From: Peribacillus frigoritolerans_B
GTDB lineage: Bacteria; Bacillota; Bacilli; Bacillales; DSM-1321
Assembly (NCBI RefSeq): GCF_044762665.1
Contig: NZ_JBIWES010000004.1
Coordinates: 1 to 64,000 of the forward strand
Length of the DNA: 64,000 nt
Reading direction: 5' to 3'
The translations under genes and the position numbers were made by a program. Below are positions 1 to 8,963 of the stretch, piece by piece. Numbering within the stretch: position 1 is the stretch's first letter; the number at the start of each line of letters is the position of its first letter. A model generated the notes under the pieces. The model was not told the origin of the DNA and did no database searches. It saw nothing but the letters and a program-made list of their open reading frames with translations.

Positions 1-105
1 AATTTCGCATAAGAAACTCACCATATTTTTAAGTAGATACTTTTCTATTACTGAACGTATTAAAAGAAACCTCTGTTCAGCAGAGACTTTTACTCGTTTT
101 TCTTC
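1..105 (-). CDS. IS3-family transposase OrfB, N-terminal end (partial)
   Basis: The frame at -1 relative to OrfA stays open from before the OrfA stop to the window edge. It reads EKRVKVSAEQRFLLI followed by SVIEKYLLKNMVSFLCEI, the usual start of an IS3 OrfB before its rve integrase domain. The DDE catalytic core lies outside the window. Expression is expected as a fused OrfAB protein after ribosomal frameshifting; this is known for the family and inferred here. Confidence 0.7.
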
Positions 106-509
106 ATCCCCCTTTCCATCATGTCTAACTTTTTTAGTAACTCATTCTCAGCTCTCAACAATTGATTTTGTGCTTCTAATCTAGCATTCTTTTCTTCTAG
201 AGAAAGCTCCTTCTGAGTTGGTCTCCCCGAATTATCACTACGCGTATCCCTAAGTCCCAATACTCCTGATTTTTTATAAGCAGTACGCCATCTGGAGGCT
301 GCCCTTTGTACTCTGACAATACCTATGACTTCAATATTAAAACCATTCTCCTCGAAAATCTGCCTTGGCAACTTACCATTTTCATTTTCAGCTATAAAAA
401 TCCTCTTAAATTCGTCTGTATATGTAACACCCTTTGAACTTATAGATTTAACATATGGATTATTAGATAGTATTTCTATTTCTTTCTCAGTAAAGAGTTT
501 TTTTGGCAT
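90..509 (-). CDS. IS3-family transposase OrfA
   Basis: This 139-residue DNA-binding protein recognises the element's ends as the first half of an IS3 transposase. A helix-turn-helix region lies at about residues 35-90. A leucine-zipper-like coiled coil follows at about 103-128 (LEAQNQLLRAENELLKKL). The ATG at 509 is preceded by GGAG at good spacing. The end overlaps the orfB reading frame, as is usual when OrfAB is made by -1 frameshifting. A GAAAAAC run just before the stop is a possible slip site but is not the canonical A6G or AAAAAAC heptamer. Confidence 0.85.
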   Translation of the reverse strand: MPKKLFTEKEIEILSNNPYVKSISSKGVTYTDEFKRIFIAENENGKLPRQIFEENGFNIEVIGIVRVQRAASRWRTAYKKSGVLGLRDTRSDNSGRPTQKELSLEEKNARLEAQNQLLRAENELLKKLDMMERGMKKNE

Positions 510-638
510 TTAATTGTTCTCCGATTCTCCCATTTTTTTCATTATACATAAAAGTACCCTACAGAGCAGACCTTTTTTTAGTGTCTACTCTATAGGGTAC
601 AGTTTAAACCATTCCGAAACCTTTTTGTCTGCAAACTG

Positions 639-668
639 AAAGAGACTTCATTAAGTCTCTTGTTTTTT
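639..668 (+). terminator. Hairpin followed by T-run
   Basis: A perfect 9-bp stem (AAGAGACTT/AAGTCTCTT) with a 4-nt loop is followed on the plus strand by GTTTTTTT. It lies between the IS end and the NlpC/P60 gene. The T-run suits plus-strand transcription, whereas the neighbouring gene is on the minus strand, so its role is uncertain. Confidence 0.5.
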
Positions 669-692
669 TATATTAAGGTTGATTTTCTTCTA

Positions 693-1136
693 TTATATAC
701 GTTTCGCACCAATATACTTTGGCTTCCAATAGGTATTATTGGTTTTAGCGTATGACACTCCTTTAGATGATGAAGAGTGTATAAATTCTTTGTTTCCAAC
801 ATATATGGCCACATGTGTAGGTTTTTTCGCTTTATTTGGTGCAAAAAACATTAAGTCACCCTTTTGCAGGGTTTTAACTTTCTTACCTTTTTTATATATG
901 TCAGCAGCAGTTCTTGGTAAATTCTTACCAGCCTTTTGATATGAATACTTCACTAATCCCGAACAATCAAAACCTGATGAAGAAATGCCACCCATTTTAT
1001 ATTTTGTACCCAATTCACTTTTAGCCACTTTAATCGCTTTTGTATGATATGAAGCAGCTTCCACTTGGTCCCCAGCAAATGATGCGGTTACAAGAATTAT
1101 AGCCAATGACAATCCGACGACAATTTTCTTGAACAA
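693..1136 (-). CDS. Secreted NlpC/P60 cell-wall hydrolase
   Basis: A small secreted peptidoglycan endopeptidase that probably cleaves stem peptides. Residues 1-28 are a signal peptide ending near VEA-A. The rest is a single NlpC/P60 domain with the catalytic Cys58 in the FDCSG motif, His108 in THVAIYVG and a third polar residue at His120. There is no SH3b or LysM wall-binding domain, so at 147 aa it is a minimal, single-domain member. The start is a TTG codon chosen because AGGGGG lies at proper distance upstream and no ATG fits. It is monocistronic. Confidence 0.88.
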   Translation of the reverse strand: MFKKIVVGLSLAIILVTASFAGDQVEAASYHTKAIKVAKSELGTKYKMGGISSSGFDCSGLVKYSYQKAGKNLPRTAADIYKKGKKVKTLQKGDLMFFAPNKAKKPTHVAIYVGNKEFIHSSSSKGVSYAKTNNTYWKPKYIGAKRI

Positions 1137-1358
1137 ATTATTTACCCCCTGATGTGATCTGCTAAACCTAATATACTAGAAGAAGCAAATCTTTCGCATC
1201 ACAGGACCTTTACAAATATGTTACATTTAGTAGATTTAGGAAGAATGACCATATAAAACATAAAAATAAGTCGAATGATGGGTCCGTTCAACTTATGTAA
1301 AAGTACCTTTAATAAAACTAGCTTTTCCTCATAAAAAAACAGTGGTAAAAAACCACTG

Positions 1359-1985
1359 TCAAAATTCTTTTGAGAAAAATGGAAGAAATAATTTCACCCC
1401 ACGTTTATTAAAAGGTAAACATTTCAAATCTGCGATTAAATGACTTATGTATCCTAATATACAAGTGGTGAAAATTCCGTCAATCCCCATAAAGGCTTCG
1501 AATTGAAAGGCAATGATGCCAAAGAAAGCGATACCGGCAATCGAATGGGTATAACTTCTATGTGGTGTAAAAGATGCCAGGATAATATAGGCTCCCAACA
1601 GCCATAACCAGCTTTCCTGCAAAGATAAACCGCCTCCTAATACCGCTAATCCAGTCAAGGTCAGCATATGCCTTTGCCTAATGAATGATGATATAATGAT
1701 GATTCCGATTCCTGCCCCTACACCGATCCACTTTTCCGTTTCAGAGCTTTCCAAAAGACTATAAATGATCATCAAAATTCCAATCGTTTGGGCTATCGTC
1801 CGGATAAACTTATGTGAAAAGGTAATCCTATTACTTAACTTCCCATCAATATCCATATCGGGCATAAGCCCTGAAACCCCACCGATGCCCACCAAGAATA
1901 AAGTGGTGGTTGGATCTGTTTGAAGTGTGTTTGCCGTCAAAAATCCAACTGTTGCCCCTAAAGCCATGTGTGCTGTACCGTTCAC
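1359..1985 (-). CDS. Membrane-bound metal-dependent hydrolase, YdjM/DUF457 family
   Basis: An integral membrane protein of the YdjM-like predicted metal-dependent hydrolase family; the substrate is unknown. The family signatures are GLMPDMDID near the N-terminus, HRSYTHS in the middle and GYISHLIADLK toward the C-terminus, which together supply the presumed His/Asp metal ligands. Several hydrophobic helices separate them. The reading frame is open further upstream, but the best start is the GTG at 1985 (reading VNGTAHMALG), because AGGAGAG lies about 7 nt before it. The protein is then 208 aa. It stands alone. Confidence 0.75.
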   Translation of the reverse strand: MNGTAHMALGATVGFLTANTLQTDPTTTLFLVGIGGVSGLMPDMDIDGKLSNRITFSHKFIRTIAQTIGILMIIYSLLESSETEKWIGVGAGIGIIIISSFIRQRHMLTLTGLAVLGGGLSLQESWLWLLGAYIILASFTPHRSYTHSIAGIAFFGIIAFQFEAFMGIDGIFTTCILGYISHLIADLKCLPFNKRGVKLFLPFFSKEF

Positions 1986-2290
1986 TGTCTCTCTCCTGTC
2001 CTCTAAGAAGTAATCTGCTTTCAAGAAACGAATGTTTGTTCGAATCCCTGCATACTAACTATACAACATTTTGGGGAAAATTTCTTTATTTCTTATAAAT
2101 AATGCCATAGTAATCAGTAATTAGAGCAAATAAAGAACCTGGTCGTACATTCAAAACACTTCTTATAAATATCCATAATTGCTTTGTTTAGGAAATTTTC
2201 ATCACTCTAAATCTGCAAAATATTTTTCTGTAAATTGAAGTTTTTCATGAAATTTTATCCAAAATATGAATATACTAATCTATAAGGGGA

Positions 2291-2473
2291 GTGATTCAGA
2301 TAGCTTTTATAAATGCCTTCAATAATTTTAAAAATGGGAAAAAGTCCAAGAAAATAAAGAACATGGATTTTCGGGAAAAGCATGTAAATAAATCGTCTGA
2401 GCTCATTGGGAACAATGAAATTGTCCAAAATATAATTAACAATCACCTTTCCAAAAAAAATAACCACTTGTAG
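2291..2473 (+). CDS. Small basic hypothetical protein
   Basis: A possible protein of about 57-60 residues, hydrophilic and Lys/Asn-rich, with no recognised domain. Its stop codon sits inside a strong plus-strand terminator, as expected for a real short transcript. The start is unclear. The in-frame GTG at 2291 lies inside the sequence AAGGGGAGTGAT, which looks like the ribosome binding site itself. If so, translation would begin at ATA (2300) or later. It is convergent with the membrane protein gene to the right. Confidence 0.35.
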   Translation: MIQIAFINAFNNFKNGKKSKKIKNMDFREKHVNKSSELIGNNEIVQNIINNHLSKKNNHL

Positions 2474-2487
2474 GGTGGTTTTTTTAA
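2462..2487. terminator. Rho-independent terminator between convergent genes
   Basis: A stem AACCAC/GTGGTT with a short loop is followed on the plus strand by a run of seven T. It overlaps the stop codons of the small plus-strand ORF and of the convergent minus-strand membrane protein gene. Confidence 0.65.
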
Positions 2488-3389
2488 TTATTAGGTGAAA
2501 TGGTTTCATTCTTTTCCAGCTTCTCGCTCGCTTCGTAAATATAGTTATATTGTAAATAGTAATCGTATATGACGTTTTGCAGAATCTTAAGCAATGATTT
2601 ATCGAAAGTATCGAATTCAGTTTGATAACTATTTAAGACAGTGACGAATTTCCCGTCCATGTTTTCGAAATAATGGATAAGAAAATTCTTGTAATATTCA
2701 CTATCGCTATTGCTTTTATTCGTAATGCACGGATCGCCGGTTTGAATGGACTTATCAAGCATCGCTTTAATTGATTTAGGCAGCTTTGCTTTTTTAAACT
2801 GGTTCAGGGTATAGATATCATAGGTAAAGGAAAGACCTAATTGATCGGAATAAAAATCCACGGCACAGTCCAGTGTATAGAGTAATGGTGTTTTAAAGTC
2901 CTTGCTGTTGGCAATTTCCTCTGATATCTCCAATTGAAATTCCTCGGATGTTAAATACGCTGCAAATTTCATTTTTGAACTGCTCATGCTGAATACTTCA
3001 TAAACGGCTGCATCTTGTTTTTCAATTTCAATTTCGATATTAAAAAATTTAAAGTGTTTTAAACGGTAAAAAGCAATTGGGGCTAATAGGAAAAGCAATA
3101 TCCAAACTAGGTAAAGGAATAACGTGTTAAAGATGATTTGATAAAATTCAGACGTTACGATCGGTTCGATGATTAACGATATCAATGTATGTTCAAATCC
3201 CTGAGAAACAGGGGGGGCAGGTACAGTGGTTTCTTCAGGATTTTTCAAAGTTTGGATACCTAAACGAGCCATCGCAACTAGTGTATAAACAAAAATTAAA
3301 ATTGTCCCAATCACATAAAATTTTGGCATGAATCCTATAATCCTGTCGAAAACAGAAATCCGTTTATCTTTCTGCTCCTCTATAGCCAA
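2484..3389 (-). CDS. Two-helix membrane protein of unknown function
   Basis: I do not recognise this 301-aa protein. It has two hydrophobic segments, at about residues 23-43 (VIGTILIFVYTLVAMA) and 88-110 (IIFNTLFLYLVWILLFLLAPIAFY). A soluble C-terminal region of about 185 residues follows, probably cytoplasmic given the basic residues after the second helix. The start is a TTG supported by AAAAGGAG about 8 nt upstream. It is monocistronic and ends in a bidirectional terminator. Confidence 0.75.
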   Translation of the reverse strand: MAIEEQKDKRISVFDRIIGFMPKFYVIGTILIFVYTLVAMARLGIQTLKNPEETTVPAPPVSQGFEHTLISLIIEPIVTSEFYQIIFNTLFLYLVWILLFLLAPIAFYRLKHFKFFNIEIEIEKQDAAVYEVFSMSSSKMKFAAYLTSEEFQLEISEEIANSKDFKTPLLYTLDCAVDFYSDQLGLSFTYDIYTLNQFKKAKLPKSIKAMLDKSIQTGDPCITNKSNSDSEYYKNFLIHYFENMDGKFVTVLNSYQTEFDTFDKSLLKILQNVIYDYYLQYNYIYEASEKLEKNETISPNN

Positions 3390-3573
3390 TGTGGTTGCTC
3401 CTTTTAAGATTATTAATATCAGGAAAAGTCTACAGGGACTTAGAATTCCTGGAGACTACCTATTTAATTTATATGTTTGCAATTATGTTAAAATACGTAA
3501 AATTCGTTTAATCATTGACATATTCCAAATTACTTTCGACGTTTTCATTAAAATTAATAATAATTCGTCGTTA

Positions 3574-3612
3574 AAAATGCCCAACCCTCTACAGTAAAAA
3601 TGAAAGGTTGAG
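3574..3612 (-). terminator. Terminator of the lysR-type gene
   Basis: On the minus strand CAACCTT and AGGGTTG form a stem followed by GGCATTTTT, just downstream of the LysR gene stop. Confidence 0.6.
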
Positions 3613-3627
3613 CAAATGTTTAGGGTT

Positions 3628-4521
3628 TTATTTAGGACGGCCCTTTATCGCAAATTCTTCGACTTTCCTTAGAAACAAATCCATGGCTTTCGATGCTTCG
3701 AAGTCCAACTTTTTCACGATCGAAAAAGGTCTTATAATGGGCTCATTTTTCAAATGAAAGGTTTTCAATTCATTGGATTTCAATTCTTTTTGTACAGTCA
3801 ATCGGGATAACAAGGCAATGCCGAGTCCAGCCATCACAGCTTCTTTCACTCCTTGAATACTGGTGAAAATAAAGGTTTTCTTTATGTTTAACTCGAGACT
3901 ACTCAAAAGTTTATCGGAATATGTACGGGTTCCCGACCCTTGCTCCCTAAGTACCCATGTTTGGTTTTGGAGCATATTGCCCTCGATGAGATCCATCTGT
4001 GAAAGTGGATGATCCGGGGGAACGACCACAATCATCTCGTCATTCATGAATGGCCTTACATCTATATCTTTATAATCTGTTTCACCTTCAATCAATCCTA
4101 TATCAAGCTTATTTGAACGGATTCCTTGAATGACATCATTTGAATTCGAGATGATGATTTGTATGTCCACCATCGGATATTGAGCAGCAAATTCTGCTAA
4201 TACTTTTGGAAGGTAATATTCTCCTATCGTGAAGCTTGCACCTATTTTCATCGTTCCGCTAACCACGTTATTAAATTCATTTATTTCCCTTTTCGCTGTC
4301 TCATAATGATTAAGCATTTGCTTTGCATGTCTATACAAAATTTTTCCCGGCTCTGTTATTTGAACTTGCTTGGGGGAACGATAAATTAATTTCGTTCCTA
4401 ACTCATTTTCCAGATTCCTTATGTGAAGACTGACTCCTGGCTGCGACAGGTTCAGAAGATTCCCTGCTCTTGAAAAGTTTTTCTGTTCGATTACGGTTAC
4501 GAATACTTTTAACGGATCCAT
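3628..4521 (-). CDS. LysR-family transcriptional regulator
   Basis: A 297-aa LysR-type regulator. The winged helix-turn-helix occupies residues 1-60 (NFSRAGNLLNLSQPGVSLHIRNLE split by the usual turn). The periplasmic-binding-fold effector domain runs from about 88 to 290. The ATG at 4521 follows GGGAGG. It is divergent from a YeiH-family transporter, the same arrangement as E. coli yeiE-yeiH, so it very likely controls that gene. Resemblance to the CysL/YeiE subgroup suggests a sulfur or sulfite signal; that is inference. Confidence 0.85.
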   Translation of the reverse strand: MDPLKVFVTVIEQKNFSRAGNLLNLSQPGVSLHIRNLENELGTKLIYRSPKQVQITEPGKILYRHAKQMLNHYETAKREINEFNNVVSGTMKIGASFTIGEYYLPKVLAEFAAQYPMVDIQIIISNSNDVIQGIRSNKLDIGLIEGETDYKDIDVRPFMNDEMIVVVPPDHPLSQMDLIEGNMLQNQTWVLREQGSGTRTYSDKLLSSLELNIKKTFIFTSIQGVKEAVMAGLGIALLSRLTVQKELKSNELKTFHLKNEPIIRPFSIVKKLDFEASKAMDLFLRKVEEFAIKGRPK

Positions 4522-4645
4522 TGTTACCTCCCTATCTACCTATGCGTTTCATTTTATCATAAGTAGAAGTAATCATTGAAATAGCAAAAATATATTTCAC
4601 TTATTTTTAATTAAGTTTTAAAGTTAAAGCATCAACATAGATGGA

Positions 4646-5680
4646 GTGATCACACTGGAACAAATAAAAGTTGAAACTAAAAAACTTGGATTTACAAAAG
4701 GAATAGCATTGACTTTGCTAATTGCCATTGCAGCAAAATACTTAGCAGAGCTTCCATTCCTTCATATAATGGGACAGTTAGTCATTGCGATACTGATTGG
4801 TGTTGTTTGGAAATCGCTAATCGGTGTCCCGGCTTACGCCGTTGCAGGGACAAATTATTCAAGTAAAGTCCTTTTGAGAGTGGGCATTATCTTATTGGGG
4901 ATGCGCTTGAACCTAAAGGATATTATTAATGCCGGTCCGAAAACATTTGCAGTTGGTGCCATTAGTCTTGTATTTGGTATATTAGTAGTTTATGGATTGA
5001 CCCGCCTATTAAAAGTTGAGAAAAAGCTTGGCCTATTGACAGCTTGCGGAACGGGAATTTGTGGAGCTGCTGCCATCCTGGCTATTTCCTCCCAAATAAA
5101 AGCAAAAGAAAAAGATACCGCAATAGCTGTAGCGACGGTTGCTGTTTTAGGTACAACCTTCACTTTCGGATATACGATCCTATATCCATTATTGGAGTTA
5201 TCCGATCAAGGATATGGTATTTTTTCGGGTGCGACACTCCATGAAATTGCTCACGTCATCGCTGCGGCAGCACCAGGGGGAAATGAGTCTGTCGACTTGG
5301 CTGTGGTGGTCAAATTGACTAGGGTGGCCCTGCTTATTCCCGTTGCGATTTTGGTTGGATTCGTCATGAATTGGAAAGGAGGATCAACTGTTACCGGAAA
5401 GAAATTTTCCTGGAAGTCCATTCAGATGCCGTGGTTCATTTTTGGATTTTTATTAATAAGTGCCATTTATTCTTCAGGTGCAGTTCCTGAACCTTTAGCC
5501 GAAAAACTTGTTATGCTTTCCTATATCCTCATGGCTATGTCCATGGCAGGACTAGGATTGAATATTGACCTTGTAACTTTTAGGAAATATGGCGGTAAAC
5601 CTTTTATAGCTGGACTGATCGGCTCTATATTATTGACTTGCCTCGGGTATGTATTGGTTCAGACTTTCCATTTAAATTAA
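4646..5680 (+). CDS. YeiH-family putative sulfate/anion exporter
   Basis: A 10-helix membrane protein of the YeiH/UPF0324 family, often called a putative sulfate exporter. Characteristic stretches are GVPAYAVAG, LLRVGIILLGMRL and the conserved TACGTGICGAAAILA. The annotated GTG lies inside GGAGTGAT, which itself looks like the Shine-Dalgarno sequence. In that case translation would begin at the in-frame CTG at 4655, at ideal spacing, which would shorten the protein by 3 residues. It is divergent from the LysR regulator and ends at a strong terminator shared with speD. Confidence 0.85.
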   Translation: MITLEQIKVETKKLGFTKGIALTLLIAIAAKYLAELPFLHIMGQLVIAILIGVVWKSLIGVPAYAVAGTNYSSKVLLRVGIILLGMRLNLKDIINAGPKTFAVGAISLVFGILVVYGLTRLLKVEKKLGLLTACGTGICGAAAILAISSQIKAKEKDTAIAVATVAVLGTTFTFGYTILYPLLELSDQGYGIFSGATLHEIAHVIAAAAPGGNESVDLAVVVKLTRVALLIPVAILVGFVMNWKGGSTVTGKKFSWKSIQMPWFIFGFLLISAIYSSGAVPEPLAEKLVMLSYILMAMSMAGLGLNIDLVTFRKYGGKPFIAGLIGSILLTCLGYVLVQTFHLN

Positions 5681-5690
5681 CTTTTTAATT

Positions 5691-5727
5691 AAAACAAGCA
5701 TCCCTTAATCGGCATGCTTGTTTTTTT
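5691..5727. terminator. Bidirectional terminator between yeiH-like gene and speD
   Basis: A stem AAACAAGCAT/ATGCTTGTTT is followed by seven T on the plus strand. The speD stop codon lies inside the loop, so both convergent genes end here. Confidence 0.75.
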
Positions 5728-6541
5728 CTATTGGATGTGGAACATTGACACCATAAAAAATTTCATCCATTTCCGTTTGAAGCCTTTCTATAATTTCTTG
5801 CCTTTCCTCTTTATTCAGCTTTTCCTCTGTATAACCGAATAAGTAATTATTAATATCGAACCTTTTCAGCTTACATTTTGTATGGAATATATTTTCCTGG
5901 TATACATTTACATCAATCATGTCATATAAACCTTTTACTTCATCGGGAATATAGTTTTGAATGGAATTAATATCATGGTCAATGAACAATTTTCGCCCAT
6001 CTTTATCTCTCGTAAAACCTCTTACTCGGTAATCGATCGTGATAATGTCGGTATCGAAGGAATGAATAAGATAATTAAGGGCTTTAAGGGGTGATATTTC
6101 TCCACAAGTAGAGACATCGATATCGGCCCTGAATGTGCTAATGCCTTCATTTGGATGGTATTCAGGGTATGTATGTACGGTAATATGGCTTTTATCCAGT
6201 TGCATGACCACATTATCAGGTAAAGGCCCTGGTGATTCCTCATAAGTCTCCATAGGTACTTCGACGACAGGTCCTTCTGAAACAAGAATGGTTACACTGG
6301 CGCCTTGAGGGACATAATCCTGTTTGGCCGTATTTAAAACATGTGCCCCTATTAAATCCGCAACATTGTGCAGGATCTTCGAAAGCCGCTCTGCGTTATA
6401 TTGTTCATCGATATAATCCAGGTAGGCCTCCCTTTCTTCCCTGGTTTTTGTGTAACAAATATCATACATATTAAAGCTTAAAGATTTCGTAAGATTATTA
6501 AAGCCATGCAGTTCAATACGCTGCTCAGGTGTAAGTTTCAT
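5705..6541 (-). CDS. speD: S-adenosylmethionine decarboxylase proenzyme (long SpeD type)
   Basis: SpeD decarboxylates S-adenosylmethionine to the aminopropyl donor for spermidine synthesis. At 278 aa it belongs to the long, E. coli-like class (about 264 aa), not the 120-130-aa SpeH class of B. subtilis. The self-cleavage site is visible as LDK-SHITVH, with Ser118 becoming the pyruvoyl cofactor. FRADIDVSTCGEISPLKALNYL is also family-typical. The ATG at 6541 follows GGGGAATC. It lies downstream of the opuC-like operon with a hairpin between. No spermidine synthase gene is adjacent. Confidence 0.93.
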   Translation of the reverse strand: MKLTPEQRIELHGFNNLTKSLSFNMYDICYTKTREEREAYLDYIDEQYNAERLSKILHNVADLIGAHVLNTAKQDYVPQGASVTILVSEGPVVEVPMETYEESPGPLPDNVVMQLDKSHITVHTYPEYHPNEGISTFRADIDVSTCGEISPLKALNYLIHSFDTDIITIDYRVRGFTRDKDGRKLFIDHDINSIQNYIPDEVKGLYDMIDVNVYQENIFHTKCKLKRFDINNYLFGYTEEKLNKEERQEIIERLQTEMDEIFYGVNVPHPIEKNKHAD

Positions 6542-6657
6542 GATTGATTCCCCTTATACTTATTTTAGGACTACCCTTATAGTTACCCTTTTTCTGAAAT
6601 AAAAAACTAAGTCTGCCAGTATAAGCTTCTGACTTCTTATCGGTAAGCAAAGGAAGA

Positions 6658-6681
6658 GCCATTGCATTCACATGCAATGGC
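6658..6681 (-). terminator. Hairpin between opuCD-like gene and speD
   Basis: A perfect stem GCCATTGCAT/ATGCAATGGC with a 4-nt loop lies just past the opuCD-like stop codon. It lacks a clear T-run on the minus strand, so it may attenuate rather than stop transcription, or stabilise the mRNA 3' end. Confidence 0.45.
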
Positions 6682-6688
6682 TTCAGTT

Positions 6689-7351
6689 TTAGACAGTATG
6701 AATTTTTTTCTTCTTTATCGGTGAAAGAATCCGTTCCAGCCATCCGAGTAAAAGATCTGAGAGAATGGCCATCAATGCCGTCGGAATTGCTCCTGCAAGT
6801 ATGATTGCCGTTCCATTTGAAGCATTCGTTCCCCTGACAATGATATCCCCGAGTCCGCCTGACCCTACGAATGTACCGACAGCAGTTACTCCGATTGCAA
6901 CGACAAGCGCTGTACGTAAGCCAGCCATGATGACAGATAGAGATAATGGCAATTCGACCATTCTTAGTAACTGGAGCTTTGTCATTCCCATTGCCTTTCC
7001 AGATTCTAAATAAGCATGATCTATACTTGTAATTCCGACATAAGTGTTCCTCAGGATTGGCAGTAAGGAATATAAAAACAATGATAAGATTACCGTATTT
7101 GTTCCTAAGCCCATTACTAGCATCAAGAGTGCAAGCATAGCCAATGCTGGTGTGGTTTGTATGACATTCGTTATCGAAAATACCCAATTACTCAATTTCT
7201 TATGTTTCGCGATGAAAATGCCTATCGGGATGGCTACAATTGCTGCAAATAACACTCCATAAGCAGACATTAAAAAATGGCGATAGAATTCAGTAAGTAC
7301 ATACATCCAATTTTGGGAATAATAGGTTCCCAGCTGTTGCAAGGTTTCCAT
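6689..7351 (-). CDS. opuCD: Osmoprotectant ABC transporter permease (OpuCD-like)
   Basis: An inner-membrane permease of a glycine betaine/carnitine/choline importer. It has 220 aa and about five helices. The BPD-transport signature includes ESGKAMGMTKLQLLRMVELPL, which contacts the ATPase. It is the last gene of the opuCA-CB-CC-CD-like operon, 17 nt after the binding-protein gene and with GGGAGGTG before its ATG. The substrate cannot be read from sequence; OpuB and OpuC differ in range. Confidence 0.88.
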   Translation of the reverse strand: METLQQLGTYYSQNWMYVLTEFYRHFLMSAYGVLFAAIVAIPIGIFIAKHKKLSNWVFSITNVIQTTPALAMLALLMLVMGLGTNTVILSLFLYSLLPILRNTYVGITSIDHAYLESGKAMGMTKLQLLRMVELPLSLSVIMAGLRTALVVAIGVTAVGTFVGSGGLGDIIVRGTNASNGTAIILAGAIPTALMAILSDLLLGWLERILSPIKKKKIHTV

Positions 7352-7368
7352 TAGTTTGCACCTCCCAA

Positions 7369-8286
7369 TTATTCAAAATATTTATGTGCTTCAAGGAATT
7401 CCGATGCTACGACCGATGGCTCCTTCAAGTTCCCATCAACTTCATAATTCAGTTCCTGCATGGTTTCAGTAGTGATTTCGCCAATTAACTTGTTAAGTTC
7501 CTCTTCAATTTCAGGATAACGTTCCAACAATTCTTCGGTAATGACCGGTGAACAGTCATATGGAGGGAAATACTGTTTATCATCTTCTAAAAGCTTCAAA
7601 TCATTAACCTTAATCCGTCCATCTGAGGAATATGCAAGGACAATATCCATCTGGCCATTTTTGACTGCATCATATACCAAGCCAATCTGCATCGGATAAG
7701 TTTCCCCAAATTCCAATCCATATGTATCGACGAACCCTTTATAACCATCCCCTTTTCTTTTAAGCCAAGCACTATCCACACCTAATCTTAAATTATCTGC
7801 ATCCTTTTCCAGATCCGATATTTTCTTATACCCTTTTTCCACAGCCAATTCATTTGAAATAGTAAAGGCATACGTATTATCGAATCCATAAGAATCAAAA
7901 AATTTGAACCCATATTGTTCTTTGAATTCCCTTTGAACTATTTCCATCGCCTTTACTGGGTCCTTTTCGATTTCCTGTCCCAGGACACTCGTTAAATCAG
8001 TCCCTGTATATCGAGTTGCGGCTATATCGATATCACCTGTCTCCATCGCTTTTTGCTGAACGAAATTCGAACCTAGATTTTTGATGATTTTCGTATCAAG
8101 TTCCGTATTCCTTTCAATGAGTTGAGCGATCATGTTCGCCAGGATTTCGGATTCGGTCATGCTTTGGGCACCGATCTTTACAGTATTTTCAGAAGATGAT
8201 CCTAATCCAGGCAAAGAACAGCCGGTGATCATTAATGAACAAACTAAAAGGGCCAATAAAATTGTACTTCTTATTTTTTTATACAT
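7369..8286 (-). CDS. opuCC: Osmoprotectant-binding lipoprotein (OpuCC-like)
   Basis: An extracytoplasmic binding lipoprotein that delivers compatible solutes to the two permeases. The lipobox LMITGC follows a short signal peptide, so the mature protein is lipid-anchored at the Cys. The remaining roughly 285 residues form the OpuAC-type binding fold (TVKIGAQSMTESEILANM at its start). The start is the ATG at 8286, preceded by GAGGAGG. A longer frame upstream overlaps the permease gene and lacks a ribosome site. The corrected length is 305 aa. Confidence 0.9.
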   Translation of the reverse strand: MYKKIRSTILLALLVCSLMITGCSLPGLGSSSENTVKIGAQSMTESEILANMIAQLIERNTELDTKIIKNLGSNFVQQKAMETGDIDIAATRYTGTDLTSVLGQEIEKDPVKAMEIVQREFKEQYGFKFFDSYGFDNTYAFTISNELAVEKGYKKISDLEKDADNLRLGVDSAWLKRKGDGYKGFVDTYGLEFGETYPMQIGLVYDAVKNGQMDIVLAYSSDGRIKVNDLKLLEDDKQYFPPYDCSPVITEELLERYPEIEEELNKLIGEITTETMQELNYEVDGNLKEPSVVASEFLEAHKYFE

Positions 8287-8297
8287 GGTAATCCTCC

Positions 8298-8951
8298 TCA
8301 AGCAACTTCCTTCATACCTTTCAATCCTTTTGGTACGACTTTTCGTTCTATGATCGAGAATACATAATCAACCAGGATAGCCATGATGATTACCGGAACT
8401 GCACCAGCGATGATATATTCTGTTTGGTATAAATTCAAACCGATAAAAATGTAATCTCCTAGTCCTCCGCCTCCAATAAAGGAAGCTAAGGTGGCCCATC
8501 CAATTAAATAGACGGATGCCGTACGGATACCAGCCATAATGACGGAAAGTGCAAGCGGGAATTCAACCAGACGAATCCTCTCCCAGCTTGTCATCCCGAT
8601 GCCGCGTCCGGATTCAAGCAGATTTTCATTTACGCCCTTAATGCCTGTGTATGTATTCCTGAGTATGGGTAAAACGGAATAGAAAAATAACGCAATGATT
8701 GCGGGTGTTTTCCCAACGCCGAGGAAAGGAATGAAAAAGGCAAGGACCGCTAGGCTCGGCAGTGTCTGCATAATGTTTGCAATTCCGATTATAATCGATG
8801 CGCTCCTTTTCATTCGCGTCAACATAATCCCAAGTGGTACAGCAACTATTATTCCAATGAAAACAGCGATCATGGAAATATATAAGTGCTCCCATGCTTT
8901 ATATATCAATTCTTGCCAGTTCGTTTGTAAAAAATCGAGCATTGTTTCCAT
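8298..8951 (-). CDS. opuCB: Osmoprotectant ABC transporter permease (OpuCB-like)
   Basis: The first of two paralogous permeases of the importer, 217 aa with about five to six helices. The EAA-like loop reads ESGRGIGMTSWERIRLVEFPL. It lies 12 nt after the ATPase gene and 11 nt before the lipoprotein gene, in one operon. It is clearly homologous to the OpuCD-like permease downstream (shared PILRNTY.GI and GGGLGD motifs), so the pair probably forms a heterodimer. Confidence 0.9.
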   Translation of the reverse strand: METMLDFLQTNWQELIYKAWEHLYISMIAVFIGIIVAVPLGIMLTRMKRSASIIIGIANIMQTLPSLAVLAFFIPFLGVGKTPAIIALFFYSVLPILRNTYTGIKGVNENLLESGRGIGMTSWERIRLVEFPLALSVIMAGIRTASVYLIGWATLASFIGGGGLGDYIFIGLNLYQTEYIIAGAVPVIIMAILVDYVFSIIERKVVPKGLKGMKEVA

Positions 8952-8963
8952 CTCATATACCTC

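Larger units (their letters stand above)
1..601 (-). mobile_element. IS3-family insertion sequence, orfA end (partial)
   Basis: This is one end of an IS3-family element that continues past the left edge of the window. It holds a complete orfA and the first codons of orfB. The outer end is placed at 601, where the minus strand begins TGTACCC. A near-copy of this end lies inverted at about 553-572, so the terminus forms an imperfect hairpin (GTACCCTA.AGAG.AGAC on both arms). The other end and the target duplication lie outside the window. Confidence 0.8.

Noticed and set aside
2255..2509. 84-codon hydrophobic minus-strand frame
   Set aside because: Overlaps both the terminator and the small plus-strand ORF and lacks a ribosome site.
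6525..7187. 220-codon minus-strand frame over the opuCD-like gene
   Set aside because: Shadow frame; the overlapping frame has a clear permease sequence with a ribosome site.
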